The notes under the pieces were generated by a model. That model did no database searches, had not been told where the DNA came from, and saw only the letters and a list, made by a program, of their open reading frames with translations. Shown in pieces: positions 1 to 6,242 of a stretch of 15,024 nt of DNA (position 1 is its first letter; each line of letters begins with the position of its first letter). Origin of the DNA: VBCK01 sp035511515 (GTDB lineage Bacteria; Pseudomonadota; Gammaproteobacteria; Burkholderiales; Burkholderiaceae_F); assembly GCA_035511515.1 (NCBI GenBank), contig DATKFG010000117.1, positions 1 through 15,024 of the forward strand, in the 5' to 3' direction. A program made the position numbers and the translations under genes.

Positions 1-93
1 GGCGCCGGCCTGGAAGCGCTCGGCGCCGAGCCGACCTGCTCGCGTTGTGAAATGCACGGCTTGTGCCGGCGCGCCGAATGGGGCCCCGAGTGA
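1..93 (+). CDS. AddB-like PD-(D/E)XK nuclease, C-terminal end only (partial)
   Basis: The window opens inside a reading frame that runs from base 1 to a TGA at 91-93 and leaves 30 codons. The visible tail contains CSRCEMHGLC, a C-x2-C-x5-C pattern, followed by a short basic and acidic end. In AddB and related PD-(D/E)XK nucleases the last three cysteines of a 4Fe-4S cluster lie in just this kind of C-terminal motif, next to the nuclease domain. The gene directly downstream is an AddA-like helicase-nuclease, the expected partner, so an AddB-type subunit of a double-strand-break end-resection complex is the best reading. The helicase start codon lies 7 bp past the stop and its Shine-Dalgarno overlaps this stop codon, which suggests translational coupling. 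The rest of the gene is outside the window, so the assignment rests on the cysteine motif and the neighbour. Confidence 0.75.
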   Translation, partial: GAGLEALGAEPTCSRCEMHGLCRRAEWGPE

Positions 94-100
94 GGGTGCG

Positions 101-3100
101 ATGAGCGAGTACCTGTGGGACGGGCAGCCCGTATCGCACCAGCGCTTCGTCGAGCGCGCGCTGGAGCCCGGCGCCAGCGCGGTGGTCGAAGCCTGTGCCG
201 GCAGCGGCAAGACCTGGCTTCTGGTCGGGCGGATCGTGCGGCTGCTGCTGGCCGATGTGGCGCCGTCGCAGATCCTGGCGATTACCTTTACCCGACGGGC
301 CGCGCAGGAAATGCGGCAGCGGCTGCTGGAGGACCTGGCGGCGCTGGCGCGCGCGGACCGGGACGAGGCGCTGGCGCTGCTGCAACAACGTGGCCTGGCT
401 GCCCGCGAGGCGCTGGCGCTGTTGCCGGCGGCCCGCGACCTGTACGAGCGGGTGGCCTCGGCCGAGCAGGGCGTGTCCATCGAGACGTTTCATGGCTGGT
501 TCTGGCGCCTGCTGCGCCGTGCCCCCCTTGGAAGCGGGGTGGCACACACGGCCAACCTGGTGGAGGCGCCGCGCCGGCTGCAGCAGGAGGCCTGGAGCGA
601 CTTTGCCGGTGGCTTGCTCGAGGCGGACGCCTCGACGCTGTCCGATTACGAGGAGCTTGTGACCCGGATCGGCGACTTCAACGCAGACCGCCTGCTGCGC
701 AATTTCGTGACCAAGCGGGCCGAATGGTGGAGCGTCGGCGGCGATGAGACTGGGGCGGCCATCGAGCGTGCGTGCGAACCGATGCGCGAGGCGCTGCGCG
801 CGCGAGGATTTGCAACGTCGTGCCACCCCGGCGAAAAGCTGCGCCAGCCGCCCTTTGTGCAGACCCTCGAAGCGCTGCTGGCCTGCTGGCAGAGCCTCGA
901 GCGGCCGGCGCCGCAGGTGGCGGCTGCGATCGAGGCGGCCCGTTCGTTCCTGCGCGAGGCCGCCGATCCGCAGCAGGATCTGGTGCGCGTTGCCGAGCTG
1001 CTGCTGACCACCCGGCACGCAACGCCGAGAAAGGCGCTCGAACCGAAGCCGCCGGGCGGGCCGCTGTCCGAGCCGCTCTACCAGGACCTGTGGTCCCGCG
1101 CCATCGACAGCGTGCAGGCCGTGCGCGCGGCCGAGATCGAATGGAACGCCTTGCGCCTGAACGAGTGCGGCCTGCGATGCGGCGCGCGCCTGCTGCAGGC
1201 GTACGAGCGGCGCAAGCGCAACGCCAACGTGCTCGATTTCACCGACATCGAGTGGCACGCGGACCGGCTGCTGCGCGACGAATCCACGGCCGCCTACATG
1301 CAGGCCAGCCTGGATTCGCGTTACCGCCACCTGCTGGTGGACGAATTCCAGGACACCAGCACGCTGCAGTGGCGGGCGCTGCGATGCTGGCTCGACGCCT
1401 ACGAGGGCGATGCGGAGCGGCCGACCGTGTTCGTGGTCGGCGACCCGAAACAGTCGATCTACCGCTTCCGGCGGGCCGAGCCGCGCGTGTTCGACGCGGC
1501 GCGCCGCTACCTGGCGCAGCGCCTGCAGGCCGCCCACCTGCGCACCAACGTGACCCGGCGCAACCCCGCGGCCCTGGTCTCGATGCTCGATTCGGTCTTC
1601 GCGCAGCGCAACCCGCTGTACCAGGCGCAAAGCTCGCATGCGCGCCAGGACGGGCACTTCGTGCTGCTGCCGCTGGCCTCGTTGCCTCCGTTGCCCTCCT
1701 TCGCGCTTCGCGCTACGGAGGGTGTTTCCGCGGTAGCGCCTGACGGCGCTGCCGCGGAAACACTGCGCGACGTGTTGCGCCAGCCGCGCCCGGCGCCGCG
1801 CCCCGATTCGCACGAATCGGAGGGCGGGCGCCTGGCCGCCGAAATCGACCACTGGGTGGGGTGCCTGCAGGTGGCCGACGGCGCGGGCCCGCGGGCGGCG
1901 CGCTGGAGCGACGTGGTCGTGCTGCTGCGGCGGCGCACCCACATGGCCTCGCTCGAACGCGCTTTGCGCAACGCCGGCATACCGACGCTGTCGGATCGGC
2001 GCGGCGGGCTGCTGGAGAACGCCGAAATCGACGACCTGGTGGCGCTGCTCGAATTCCTGTGCTCCGAAGACGACCTGAGCCTGGCGCACGCGTTGCGCTC
2101 GCCGCTGTTCAGCTGCAGCGACGAAGATCTGCAGGCGATCGCCTGCGGCGAGGGCGCGAGCTGGTGGTCGTGCCTGGCCGCTTTGCCTGCTGCCGGCGCC
2201 GTGCTGAGACGGGCCCGCGCGCTGCTGGCCGGCTGGCTGCAGGCGGCCGGCGTGCTTCCGGTGCATGACCTGCTGGATCGGATTTTCGACGAGGCCGAAC
2301 TGCGCGCGCGCTACGCGGCGTGCGTGCCGCGTGAACGCGGCGTGCAGGTGCAGGCCAACTTCGACGCCTTCCTGGAGCTCGCCTTGACGCTCGATGCCGG
2401 CCGCTTTCCGACCTTGACGCGTTTTCTGGACGACCTGCTGTGGATCCGCGACCGGGATGGGGAAACGGTCGAGGAAGGGGTGGCCGTATCGGACGATGCG
2501 GTGCGCCTGATGACGATCCACGGCGCCAAGGGTCTGGAGGCGCCGATCGTCGCGATCGCCGATGCGTGCGCCGACGATGGTCCGCCCGACCGCTACGACG
2601 TGCTGATGGACTGGCCGCCCGAGCAGGGCGCCCCCGAGCACTTCTCGCTGATCGGGCGCGTCCATCAGGGCGGCGCCGGTCGCCGCCGCTGGCTCGAGGC
2701 GGACCGCGAACAGCGTCGACAGGAAGACTGGAACCTGATGTACGTGGCGATGACGCGCGCCCGCCAGGTGCTGATCGTGTCGGGCAGCGGAAAGGGCAGC
2801 GCGACTGAGACCTGGTATCAGCGGCTGCAGTCCGCCGTCGCTACCAGCCCGACCTCCCTCGCCAAGGCTCCCTCCTTCGCCAAGGCTACGGAGGGCAAGC
2901 CGGAGGGCAAGCCGGAGGGCAAGTCGGAGGGCCACCCGCGCAGCTTCGCCGAGTTCAGGCCGGAGCCGCTGCCGACCGGGCAGCGGCTCCACGGCACCGA
3001 GTCCGATGCGATCCGGGTCGGCAAGGCCTGGCACGCGCTGCTGCAGCACGCATCGGAGACGGATTGGGAGCCGCAGGCGCAGCGCATCGGGGCCGATTTC

Positions 3101-3493
3101 TCGCTGAGCCAGGCGCAGGTGCGCGAGGTGTTCGAGGCCGCCCGGCGGGTGACCGGGTCGGCGCAGCTGGCGCCCTTTTTCGGACCGTCCGTCGCGGCGT
3201 GGAACGAGCTGGAGCTGGTCGACGCGTCGGGCGAGTCCCTGCGGATCGACCGCCTGGTCGAGCTGGACGATGCCATCTGGATCCTCGACTACAAGTGGCG
3301 CTGCCTGGATTCGGAACGCGAAGGCTATCGGCGCCAGCTGGCGCGCTACGCGGCCGCGGTCGGGTCGTTGCGGCCGGCCCGCCCGGTCCGCACGGCGCTG
3401 GTGTTGTCGGACGGTTCGCTGCTGGAAACGGACGCGGACGCGGGCGCTGATAAGATCGACAGCGGCGGGCCCCCTCGCATCGAGGCGCCGTGA
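101..3493 (+). CDS. AddA-like UvrD-family helicase-nuclease (double-strand break repair)
   Basis: This 1130-residue superfamily 1A helicase carries a C-terminal RecB-type nuclease domain. It probably unwinds and resects broken DNA ends together with the AddB-like protein upstream, before RecA loading. Visible motifs are Walker A ACAGSGKT (residues 31-38), motif Ia ITFTRRAAQEM, Walker B LLVDEFQDT (DEFQD 414-418), motif III VVGDPKQSIYRFR (about 446-458), motif V TIHGAKGLE and motif VI MYVAMTRAR. Near the C terminus GKAWHALLQHA, RIDRLV (D1050) and ILDYKW (D1063, K1065) supply the nuclease residues. The ATG at 101 was chosen over the upstream in-frame ATG at 47 because the latter lies within the preceding gene and GAGTGAGG at 88-95 gives a Shine-Dalgarno. 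Two insertions (about 532-575 and 919-948) are encoded by palindromic repeats. The last 10 codons overlap the 4.5S RNA gene. Function is secure; calling it addA itself is inference. Confidence 0.93.
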   Translation: MSEYLWDGQPVSHQRFVERALEPGASAVVEACAGSGKTWLLVGRIVRLLLADVAPSQILAITFTRRAAQEMRQRLLEDLAALARADRDEALALLQQRGLAAREALALLPAARDLYERVASAEQGVSIETFHGWFWRLLRRAPLGSGVAHTANLVEAPRRLQQEAWSDFAGGLLEADASTLSDYEELVTRIGDFNADRLLRNFVTKRAEWWSVGGDETGAAIERACEPMREALRARGFATSCHPGEKLRQPPFVQTLEALLACWQSLERPAPQVAAAIEAARSFLREAADPQQDLVRVAELLLTTRHATPRKALEPKPPGGPLSEPLYQDLWSRAIDSVQAVRAAEIEWNALRLNECGLRCGARLLQAYERRKRNANVLDFTDIEWHADRLLRDESTAAYMQASLDSRYRHLLVDEFQDTSTLQWRALRCWLDAYEGDAERPTVFVVGDPKQSIYRFRRAEPRVFDAARRYLAQRLQAAHLRTNVTRRNPAALVSMLDSVFAQRNPLYQAQSSHARQDGHFVLLPLASLPPLPSFALRATEGVSAVAPDGAAAETLRDVLRQPRPAPRPDSHESEGGRLAAEIDHWVGCLQVADGAGPRAARWSDVVVLLRRRTHMASLERALRNAGIPTLSDRRGGLLENAEIDDLVALLEFLCSEDDLSLAHALRSPLFSCSDEDLQAIACGEGASWWSCLAALPAAGAVLRRARALLAGWLQAAGVLPVHDLLDRIFDEAELRARYAACVPRERGVQVQANFDAFLELALTLDAGRFPTLTRFLDDLLWIRDRDGETVEEGVAVSDDAVRLMTIHGAKGLEAPIVAIADACADDGPPDRYDVLMDWPPEQGAPEHFSLIGRVHQGGAGRRRWLEADREQRRQEDWNLMYVAMTRARQVLIVSGSGKGSATETWYQRLQSAVATSPTSLAKAPSFAKATEGKPEGKPEGKSEGHPRSFAEFRPEPLPTGQRLHGTESDAIRVGKAWHALLQHASETDWEPQAQRIGADFSLSQAQVREVFEAARRVTGSAQLAPFFGPSVAAWNELELVDASGESLRIDRLVELDDAIWILDYKWRCLDSEREGYRRQLARYAAAVGSLRPARPVRTALVLSDGSLLETDADAGADKIDSGGPPRIEAP
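1694..1722 (+). repeat. Dispersed palindromic element, copy 1, inside the helicase gene
   Basis: CCCTCCTTCGC (1694-1704), a 7-base centre and GCTACGGAGGG (1712-1722) form an imperfect palindrome whose outer six pairs are perfect. The same two 11-base termini recur at 2870-2895 and, on the other strand, at 5334-5371. Here the element is read in frame as PSFALRATEG (residues 532-541), between helicase motif III and the next conserved segment. It is directly abutted by a longer hairpin at 1722-1763. Its origin as a mobile palindrome is inference; the repeat itself is seen directly. Confidence 0.85.
1722..1763 (+). repeat. 19-bp near-perfect hairpin inside the helicase coding sequence
   Basis: The arms 1722-1740 and 1745-1763 are complementary over 19 bases with a single G-T wobble (at 1735/1751) and enclose the loop TGAC (1741-1744). 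The hairpin starts on the last base of palindromic copy 1. It is translated as part of a Val/Ala/Gly-rich stretch (VSAVAPDGAAAET). A stem this long in the middle of a reading frame is not needed by the protein and points to an inserted element. Confidence 0.9.
1803..1820 (+). repeat. Short perfect hairpin in the same helicase insertion
   Basis: CCGATTCG (1803-1810) and CGAATCGG (1813-1820) form a perfect 8-bp stem around a 2-base centre (CA). A loop that tight would open one or two pairs in RNA. It lies 40 bp after the 19-bp hairpin, in the same low-complexity Pro/Arg/Ser linker, and is followed by AGGGC, which recalls the ends of the dispersed element. It may be a remnant of a composite insertion. 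Confidence 0.6.
2859..2935 (+). repeat. Dispersed palindromic element, copy 2, with a 12-bp tandem repeat
   Basis: CCCTCCTTCGC (2870-2880), four bases and GCTACGGAGGG (2885-2895) form the second copy of the palindrome, read as PSFAKATEG. TCGCCAAGGCT occurs twice as a direct repeat (2859-2869 and 2877-2887). The right end runs into four tandem 12-bp units (2888-2899, 2900-2911, 2912-2923, 2924-2935) with the pattern nCGGAGGGCAAG, the last unit diverged, encoding TEGK-PEGK-PEGK-SEGH. The array sits in the linker between helicase motif VI and the nuclease domain. Tandem expansion of one end of the element is the simplest explanation (inference). Confidence 0.85.
3448..3456 (+). promoter_or_regulatory. 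Extended -10 promoter for the 4.5S RNA, inside the helicase gene
   Basis: TGATAAGAT has the TGn extension followed by a -10 hexamer TAAGAT (3451-3456, four of six matches to TATAAT). The predicted RNA start at 3464 lies 8 bases after the hexamer, where a sigma-70 transcript should begin. No good -35 is seen at 16-18 bp spacing, which is consistent with an extended -10 promoter. The element lies in the last 16 codons of the helicase gene. The match in position with an independently recognised RNA 5' end is the main support. Confidence 0.65.
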
Positions 3494-3559
3494 ACCTGGT
3501 CAGGTCGGGAACGAAGCAGCCACAGCGGAATTCCCCGAGTGCCGAGGACAAGGCTCGCC
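3464..3559 (+). ncRNA. ffs: 4.5S RNA of the signal recognition particle
   Basis: This 96-nt RNA binds Ffh to form the bacterial signal recognition particle, which delivers ribosomes making membrane proteins to FtsY. The signature apical domain is present: GGTCAGGTC, a GGAA tetraloop at 3508-3511 and GAAGCAGCC, with the conserved UCAG and AGCAG internal-loop strands that contact the Ffh M domain. The termini 3464-3471 and 3552-3559 pair over 8 bp with one G-U, and CCTCG (3473-3477) pairs with CGAGG (3543-3547) below the apical part. The pair closing the tetraloop is G3507-C3512, the reverse of the C-G in E. coli. The gene overlaps the last 30 bases of the helicase gene. No U-tract follows it, and the acetyltransferase start is 29 bases beyond its 3' end, so maturation probably needs RNase processing (inference). 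Confidence 0.95.
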
Positions 3560-3588
3560 TATCCGAACTTCCGGCCCAGGACGCGGAC

Positions 3589-4083
3589 ATGAGCACTTCG
3601 CTGCGCATCGAACCGGCGCGGCCGCAACACGCGGCGGTGCTGCTGTCGCTCGTGCGCGAGCTGGCCCGCTTCGAGAAACTCGAGCACCAGGTGGTCGCCA
3701 CCGAACAGCAGCTGAGCGAGGAGCTGGGCGCGGCCCGACCGGTGATCGAGGCTTCGATCGCGTGGGAGGGCGTCGATGCGGTCGGTTTTGCGCTGTACTT
3801 CCACAACTTTTCGACCTTCCTGGGACGGCGCGGTCTGTACCTGGAGGATCTGTACGTGGTGCCGGGCGCGCGCCGGCGCGGCATCGGGCGCGCGCTGATC
3901 GCGCACGTGGCATCGATCGCCGTGGCGCGCCGGTGCGGGCGCTTCGAATGGGCCGTGCTCGACTGGAACGAGCACGCGATCGACTTTTACCGGTCGATCG
4001 GCGCCGAGCTGATGGCCGACTGGCGCATCTGCCGCGTCAGCGGCGAGGCGCTGGGCCGGCTCGGGCAGATTCGAACGGCATGA
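3589..4083 (+). CDS. GNAT-family N-acetyltransferase (SSAT/thialysine type)
   Basis: This 164-residue protein has the Gcn5-related acetyltransferase fold. The stretch GFALYFHNFSTFLGRRGLYLEDLYV closely follows the core of the spermidine/spermine and thialysine N-acetyltransferases (SSAT1/SSAT2), and it is followed by the acetyl-CoA pyrophosphate loop VVPGARRRGIGRALI (Q/RxxGxG/A type) and the C-terminal WAVLDWNEHAIDFYRSIGA. It probably transfers acetyl from acetyl-CoA to a small amine; the substrate cannot be read from sequence. The ATG at 3589 is preceded by CAGGA with about 7 bases spacing. The in-frame GTG at 3490 was rejected because it lies inside the 4.5S RNA. The stop codon overlaps the dnaX start (ATGA at 4080-4083), so the two are probably translated from one message. 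Confidence 0.88.
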   Translation: MSTSLRIEPARPQHAAVLLSLVRELARFEKLEHQVVATEQQLSEELGAARPVIEASIAWEGVDAVGFALYFHNFSTFLGRRGLYLEDLYVVPGARRRGIGRALIAHVASIAVARRCGRFEWAVLDWNEHAIDFYRSIGAELMADWRICRVSGEALGRLGQIRTA

Positions 4084-5750
4084 CCTACCAGGTTCTCGCC
4101 CGCAAGTGGCGGCCGCGCGACTTCGGCTCGCTGATCGGCCAGGACCACGTGGTGCGCGCGCTCACGCACGCGCTGCAGAACCAGCGGCTGCACCACGCGT
4201 ACCTGTTCACCGGCACGCGCGGGGTCGGCAAGACCACGATCGCGCGCATCCTCGCCAAGGCCCTGAACTGCGTAGGGCCGGACGGCCAGGGCGGCGTCAC
4301 CGCCACCCCGTGCAACGTCTGCCGGGCCTGCACCGGGATCGACGCGGGCCGCTTTGTCGACTACATCGAAATGGATGCGGCCAGCAACCGGGGCGTGGAC
4401 GAGATGACGCAGCTGCTGGAGCGCGCCATCTACGCGCCGGCCGATGCGCGCGTGAAGGTGTACACGATCGACGAAGTGCACATGCTGACCACACACGCGT
4501 TCAATGCGATGCTCAAGACGCTCGAGGAGCCGCCCGATTTCGTCAAGTTCATCCTGGCCACGACCGATCCGCAGAAGATTCCGGTGACGGTGCTGTCGCG
4601 GTGCCTGCAGTTCAACCTGAAGCAGGTGACCCCGCAGGCGATCGCGCAGCGGTTGGGCGAGATCGCCCTGGCCGAAGGGGTGGCGGCCGAGCCGGCGGCG
4701 CTGCAGGCGGTGGCGCGCGCGGCGCGCGGCAGCATGCGCGACGCCCTGTCGCTGCTGGATCAGGCCATCGCCTACAGCGGCGGACGCGTCGACGCGCAGG
4801 CGGTCGACCAGATGCTCGGAGCGATCGATTCGACGCTGCTCGTTCAATTGCTCGACGCGCTGGCGCAGCGCGAGGCCTCGCGCCTGCTGGCGCTGGCCGA
4901 CGCGATGGCCGAGCGCAGCCTGTCGTTTGCGCAGGCGTTGCGCGACCTGGCCAGCCTGCTGCACCGGATCGCGCTGGCGCAGCAGGTCGACCCGCAGGCG
5001 CGCGGCGAGCTGCTCGACGCGGATCTGGCGCGCCTGGCGCAGCGCTTCACGCCCGAGGAGGTCCAGCTGTACTACCAGATCGCGCTGCATGGCCGCAATG
5101 ATCTGGGCCTGGCCCCGGACGAATACGCCGGATTCACGATGACGCTGCTGCGGATGCTGGCGTTCCAGCCCGAGATTGCCGCCGCCGCGGCGCCCGCGAC
5201 GGTCCGCAGCGCCGCTCTGAACGCGGCGAGGCCCCCGCGCACGGCCTCCATCGCAAAGCCCTCGGAGGCCAACGCCGCCCCAAGCAAGACTTCGGAGGCC
5301 AACGCTGCCCCAGGCGAGGCCCCGGAGGGCTTGCCCTCCGTAGCCGCGGCCCAAGCCGCGGCGAAGGAGGGCGATTTGCCCTGGCCCGAGCTGGTGAGCC
5401 GGCTGAAGCTGGCCGGAATGCCGCGCGAGCTGGCCCTGCGCAGCGAGCTGGTGTCGCGCGAGGCCGGTCATTTCCGGATCCGGGTGCCCGTGAAAACGCT
5501 GCTCGAGTCCGGCGCCGAAGCACGGCTGCGTTCCGCCCTGTCCGAGTACTTCGGGCAGCCGATCCGGATCTCGGCCGAGATCGGCGCCACGCGCGGCCCG
5601 ACCGCGGCCGGTCTGAACGAGGAGGCCCGTGCGCAGCGCCAGCGGCGCGCCGAGGAGGCGATCTACTCGGATCCCTTCGTGCGAGAATTGATCGAGAACT
5701 TCGGGGCCAGCGTCGACCCGACTTCGATCAAACCGGAACAGGACACGTGA
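4080..5750 (+). CDS. dnaX: DNA polymerase III subunit tau (clamp-loader ATPase)
   Basis: This 556-residue protein is the ATPase of the clamp loader that places the beta clamp on primed DNA and, as tau, tethers polymerase cores and the DnaB helicase. The N-terminal MTYQVLARKWRPRDF is diagnostic. Other features are Walker A GTRGVGKTT (45-53), zinc-binding cysteines C64, C78, C81 and C84, Walker B YTIDEVH (D131, E132), sensor 1 ATTD (160-163) and SRC arginine finger R174. Domain III follows to about residue 360, then a Pro/Ala linker that holds a decapeptide tandem repeat and a palindromic element (395-432). The conserved C-terminal tau domain ends in DPFVRELIENFGA. E. coli tau is 643 residues, so this one is short. 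No AAAAAAG-type slippery site was seen, so a separate gamma product from frameshifting is not supported. The start overlaps the acetyltransferase stop; ybaB and recR follow, the common arrangement. Confidence 0.97.
   Translation: MTYQVLARKWRPRDFGSLIGQDHVVRALTHALQNQRLHHAYLFTGTRGVGKTTIARILAKALNCVGPDGQGGVTATPCNVCRACTGIDAGRFVDYIEMDAASNRGVDEMTQLLERAIYAPADARVKVYTIDEVHMLTTHAFNAMLKTLEEPPDFVKFILATTDPQKIPVTVLSRCLQFNLKQVTPQAIAQRLGEIALAEGVAAEPAALQAVARAARGSMRDALSLLDQAIAYSGGRVDAQAVDQMLGAIDSTLLVQLLDALAQREASRLLALADAMAERSLSFAQALRDLASLLHRIALAQQVDPQARGELLDADLARLAQRFTPEEVQLYYQIALHGRNDLGLAPDEYAGFTMTLLRMLAFQPEIAAAAAPATVRSAALNAARPPRTASIAKPSEANAAPSKTSEANAAPGEAPEGLPSVAAAQAAAKEGDLPWPELVSRLKLAGMPRELALRSELVSREAGHFRIRVPVKTLLESGAEARLRSALSEYFGQPIRISAEIGATRGPTAAGLNEEARAQRQRRAEEAIYSDPFVRELIENFGASVDPTSIKPEQDT
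5262..5330 (+). repeat. 30-bp tandem repeat in the dnaX linker
   Basis: Two 30-bp units (5262-5291 and 5292-5321) that start TCGGAGGCCAACGC, plus a 9-base third unit (5322-5330), encode SEANAAPSKT, SEANAAPGEA and PEG. The units differ by a few bases. The array ends in CGGAGGG, the same end sequence as the dispersed palindromic element, and runs into copy 3 of it. It sits between the collar domain III and the C-terminal tau domain, a region that tolerates length change. Confidence 0.85.
5324..5372 (-). repeat. Dispersed palindromic element, copy 3 (inverted), in dnaX
   Basis: On the minus strand the copy has CCCTCCTTCGC and GCTACGGAGGG termini, matching the helicase copies exactly. On the plus strand these are CCCTCCGTAGC (5334-5344) and GCGAAGGAGGG (5361-5371). 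The 16-base centre contains a further palindrome, GCCGCGGC (5343-5350) and GCCGCGGC (5355-5362), around CCAA. A 7-bp stem GGAGGGC/GCCCTCC (5324-5330, 5333-5339) overlaps its left end. It is read in frame as LPSVAAAQAAAKEGD (residues 418-432). The inverted orientation shows that either strand of the element can be translated. Confidence 0.85.
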
Positions 5751-5793
5751 GAATCGGTCTAGGACGGATCATCTACGAAGCGACAGCTTTTCA

Positions 5794-5833
5794 TTGGCTA
5801 GGGGAGCGCGAGGGGGCCAGCCAGCCCCCTCGC
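5794..5833 (+). repeat. Intergenic palindromic repeat, copy A (after dnaX)
   Basis: A perfect 10-bp stem GCGAGGGGGC (5808-5817) and GCCCCCTCGC (5824-5833) encloses CAGCCA. With its left flank (TTGGCTAGGGGAGCGC) it matches the reverse complement of 14961-15001, downstream of greA, over about 40 bp. It lies in the 161-bp gap between dnaX and ybaB. No T-tract follows the stem, so a classical intrinsic terminator is not supported, though it could protect or end the dnaX transcript. The remainder of the gap shows no convincing promoter. Confidence 0.8.
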
Positions 5834-5911
5834 AGCCGATCCTCCCGGGTTTCTGTTGCAAGCTTGGGTCTCGTCGAAGCTGTTGTCGCATGAATGGCGG
5901 TGGTGCCCACT

Positions 5912-6235
5912 ATGAAGAATCAATTGGCGGGTTTGATGCAGCAGGCTCAGAAGATGCAGGAGAACATGAAGCGCCTGCAGGACGAGCTGGCCTCGACCGA
6001 GGTCGAGGGACAGTCGGGAGCCGGGCTCGTCAAAGTGGTGCTCACCTGCAAGTACCAGGTGCGCCGCGTGACGATCGATCCCAGCCTGCTGGCCGAGGAT
6101 CGCGACATGCTGGAGGACCTGGTGGCGGCGGCCTTCAACGACGCATCGCGGCGCGCCGACGAGATGACGCAGCAGAAAATGGGCTCGCTCGCCACCGGCC
6201 TGCCGTTGCCGCCCGGCTTCAAGCTTCCCTTCTGA
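5912..6235 (+). CDS. ybaB: YbaB/EbfC family nucleoid-associated DNA-binding protein
   Basis: This 107-residue protein belongs to the YbaB/EbfC family: small dimeric DNA-binding proteins that coat the nucleoid and are almost always encoded between dnaX and recR. The N-terminal helix MKNQLAGLMQQAQKMQENMKR is typical, as are VEGQSGAGLVKVVLTCKYQVRRVTIDPSLL in the central sheet, DMLEDLVAAAFNDA in the third helix and the Gly/Pro-rich GLPLPPGFKLPF tail. The ATG at 5912 gives the usual family N terminus. An in-frame ATG at 5894 would add MAVVPT and cannot be excluded; GGCGGTGG (5897-5904) is the only Shine-Dalgarno-like stretch and favours 5912. recR begins 7 bp after the stop. Its exact role in the cell (nucleoid structure or recombination support) is not settled for the family. 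Confidence 0.95.
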   Translation: MKNQLAGLMQQAQKMQENMKRLQDELASTEVEGQSGAGLVKVVLTCKYQVRRVTIDPSLLAEDRDMLEDLVAAAFNDASRRADEMTQQKMGSLATGLPLPPGFKLPF

Positions 6236-6242
6236 ACTCCGC

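Noticed and set aside
47..100. ATG at 47 (or 52) as a gene start
   Set aside because: The frame at 47 is only an upstream extension of the helicase, and the region belongs to the end of the AddB-like gene, whose CxxCxxxxxC motif is clear in frame 1.
2888..2935. CRISPR-like array
   Set aside because: The units are 12 bp with no spacers and are translated in frame as a tetrapeptide repeat. No cas genes are present.
3490..3588. GTG at 3490 as the start of the acetyltransferase
   Set aside because: It lies inside the 4.5S RNA, and the extra 33 residues have no counterpart in the family. ATG at 3589 with CAGGA upstream fits better.
3987..5471. Minus-strand open frame of nearly 500 codons opposite dnaX
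   Set aside because: Same GC-rich antisense effect. The product is rich in Arg, Gln and Leu with no motif, while dnaX on the plus strand has every expected residue.
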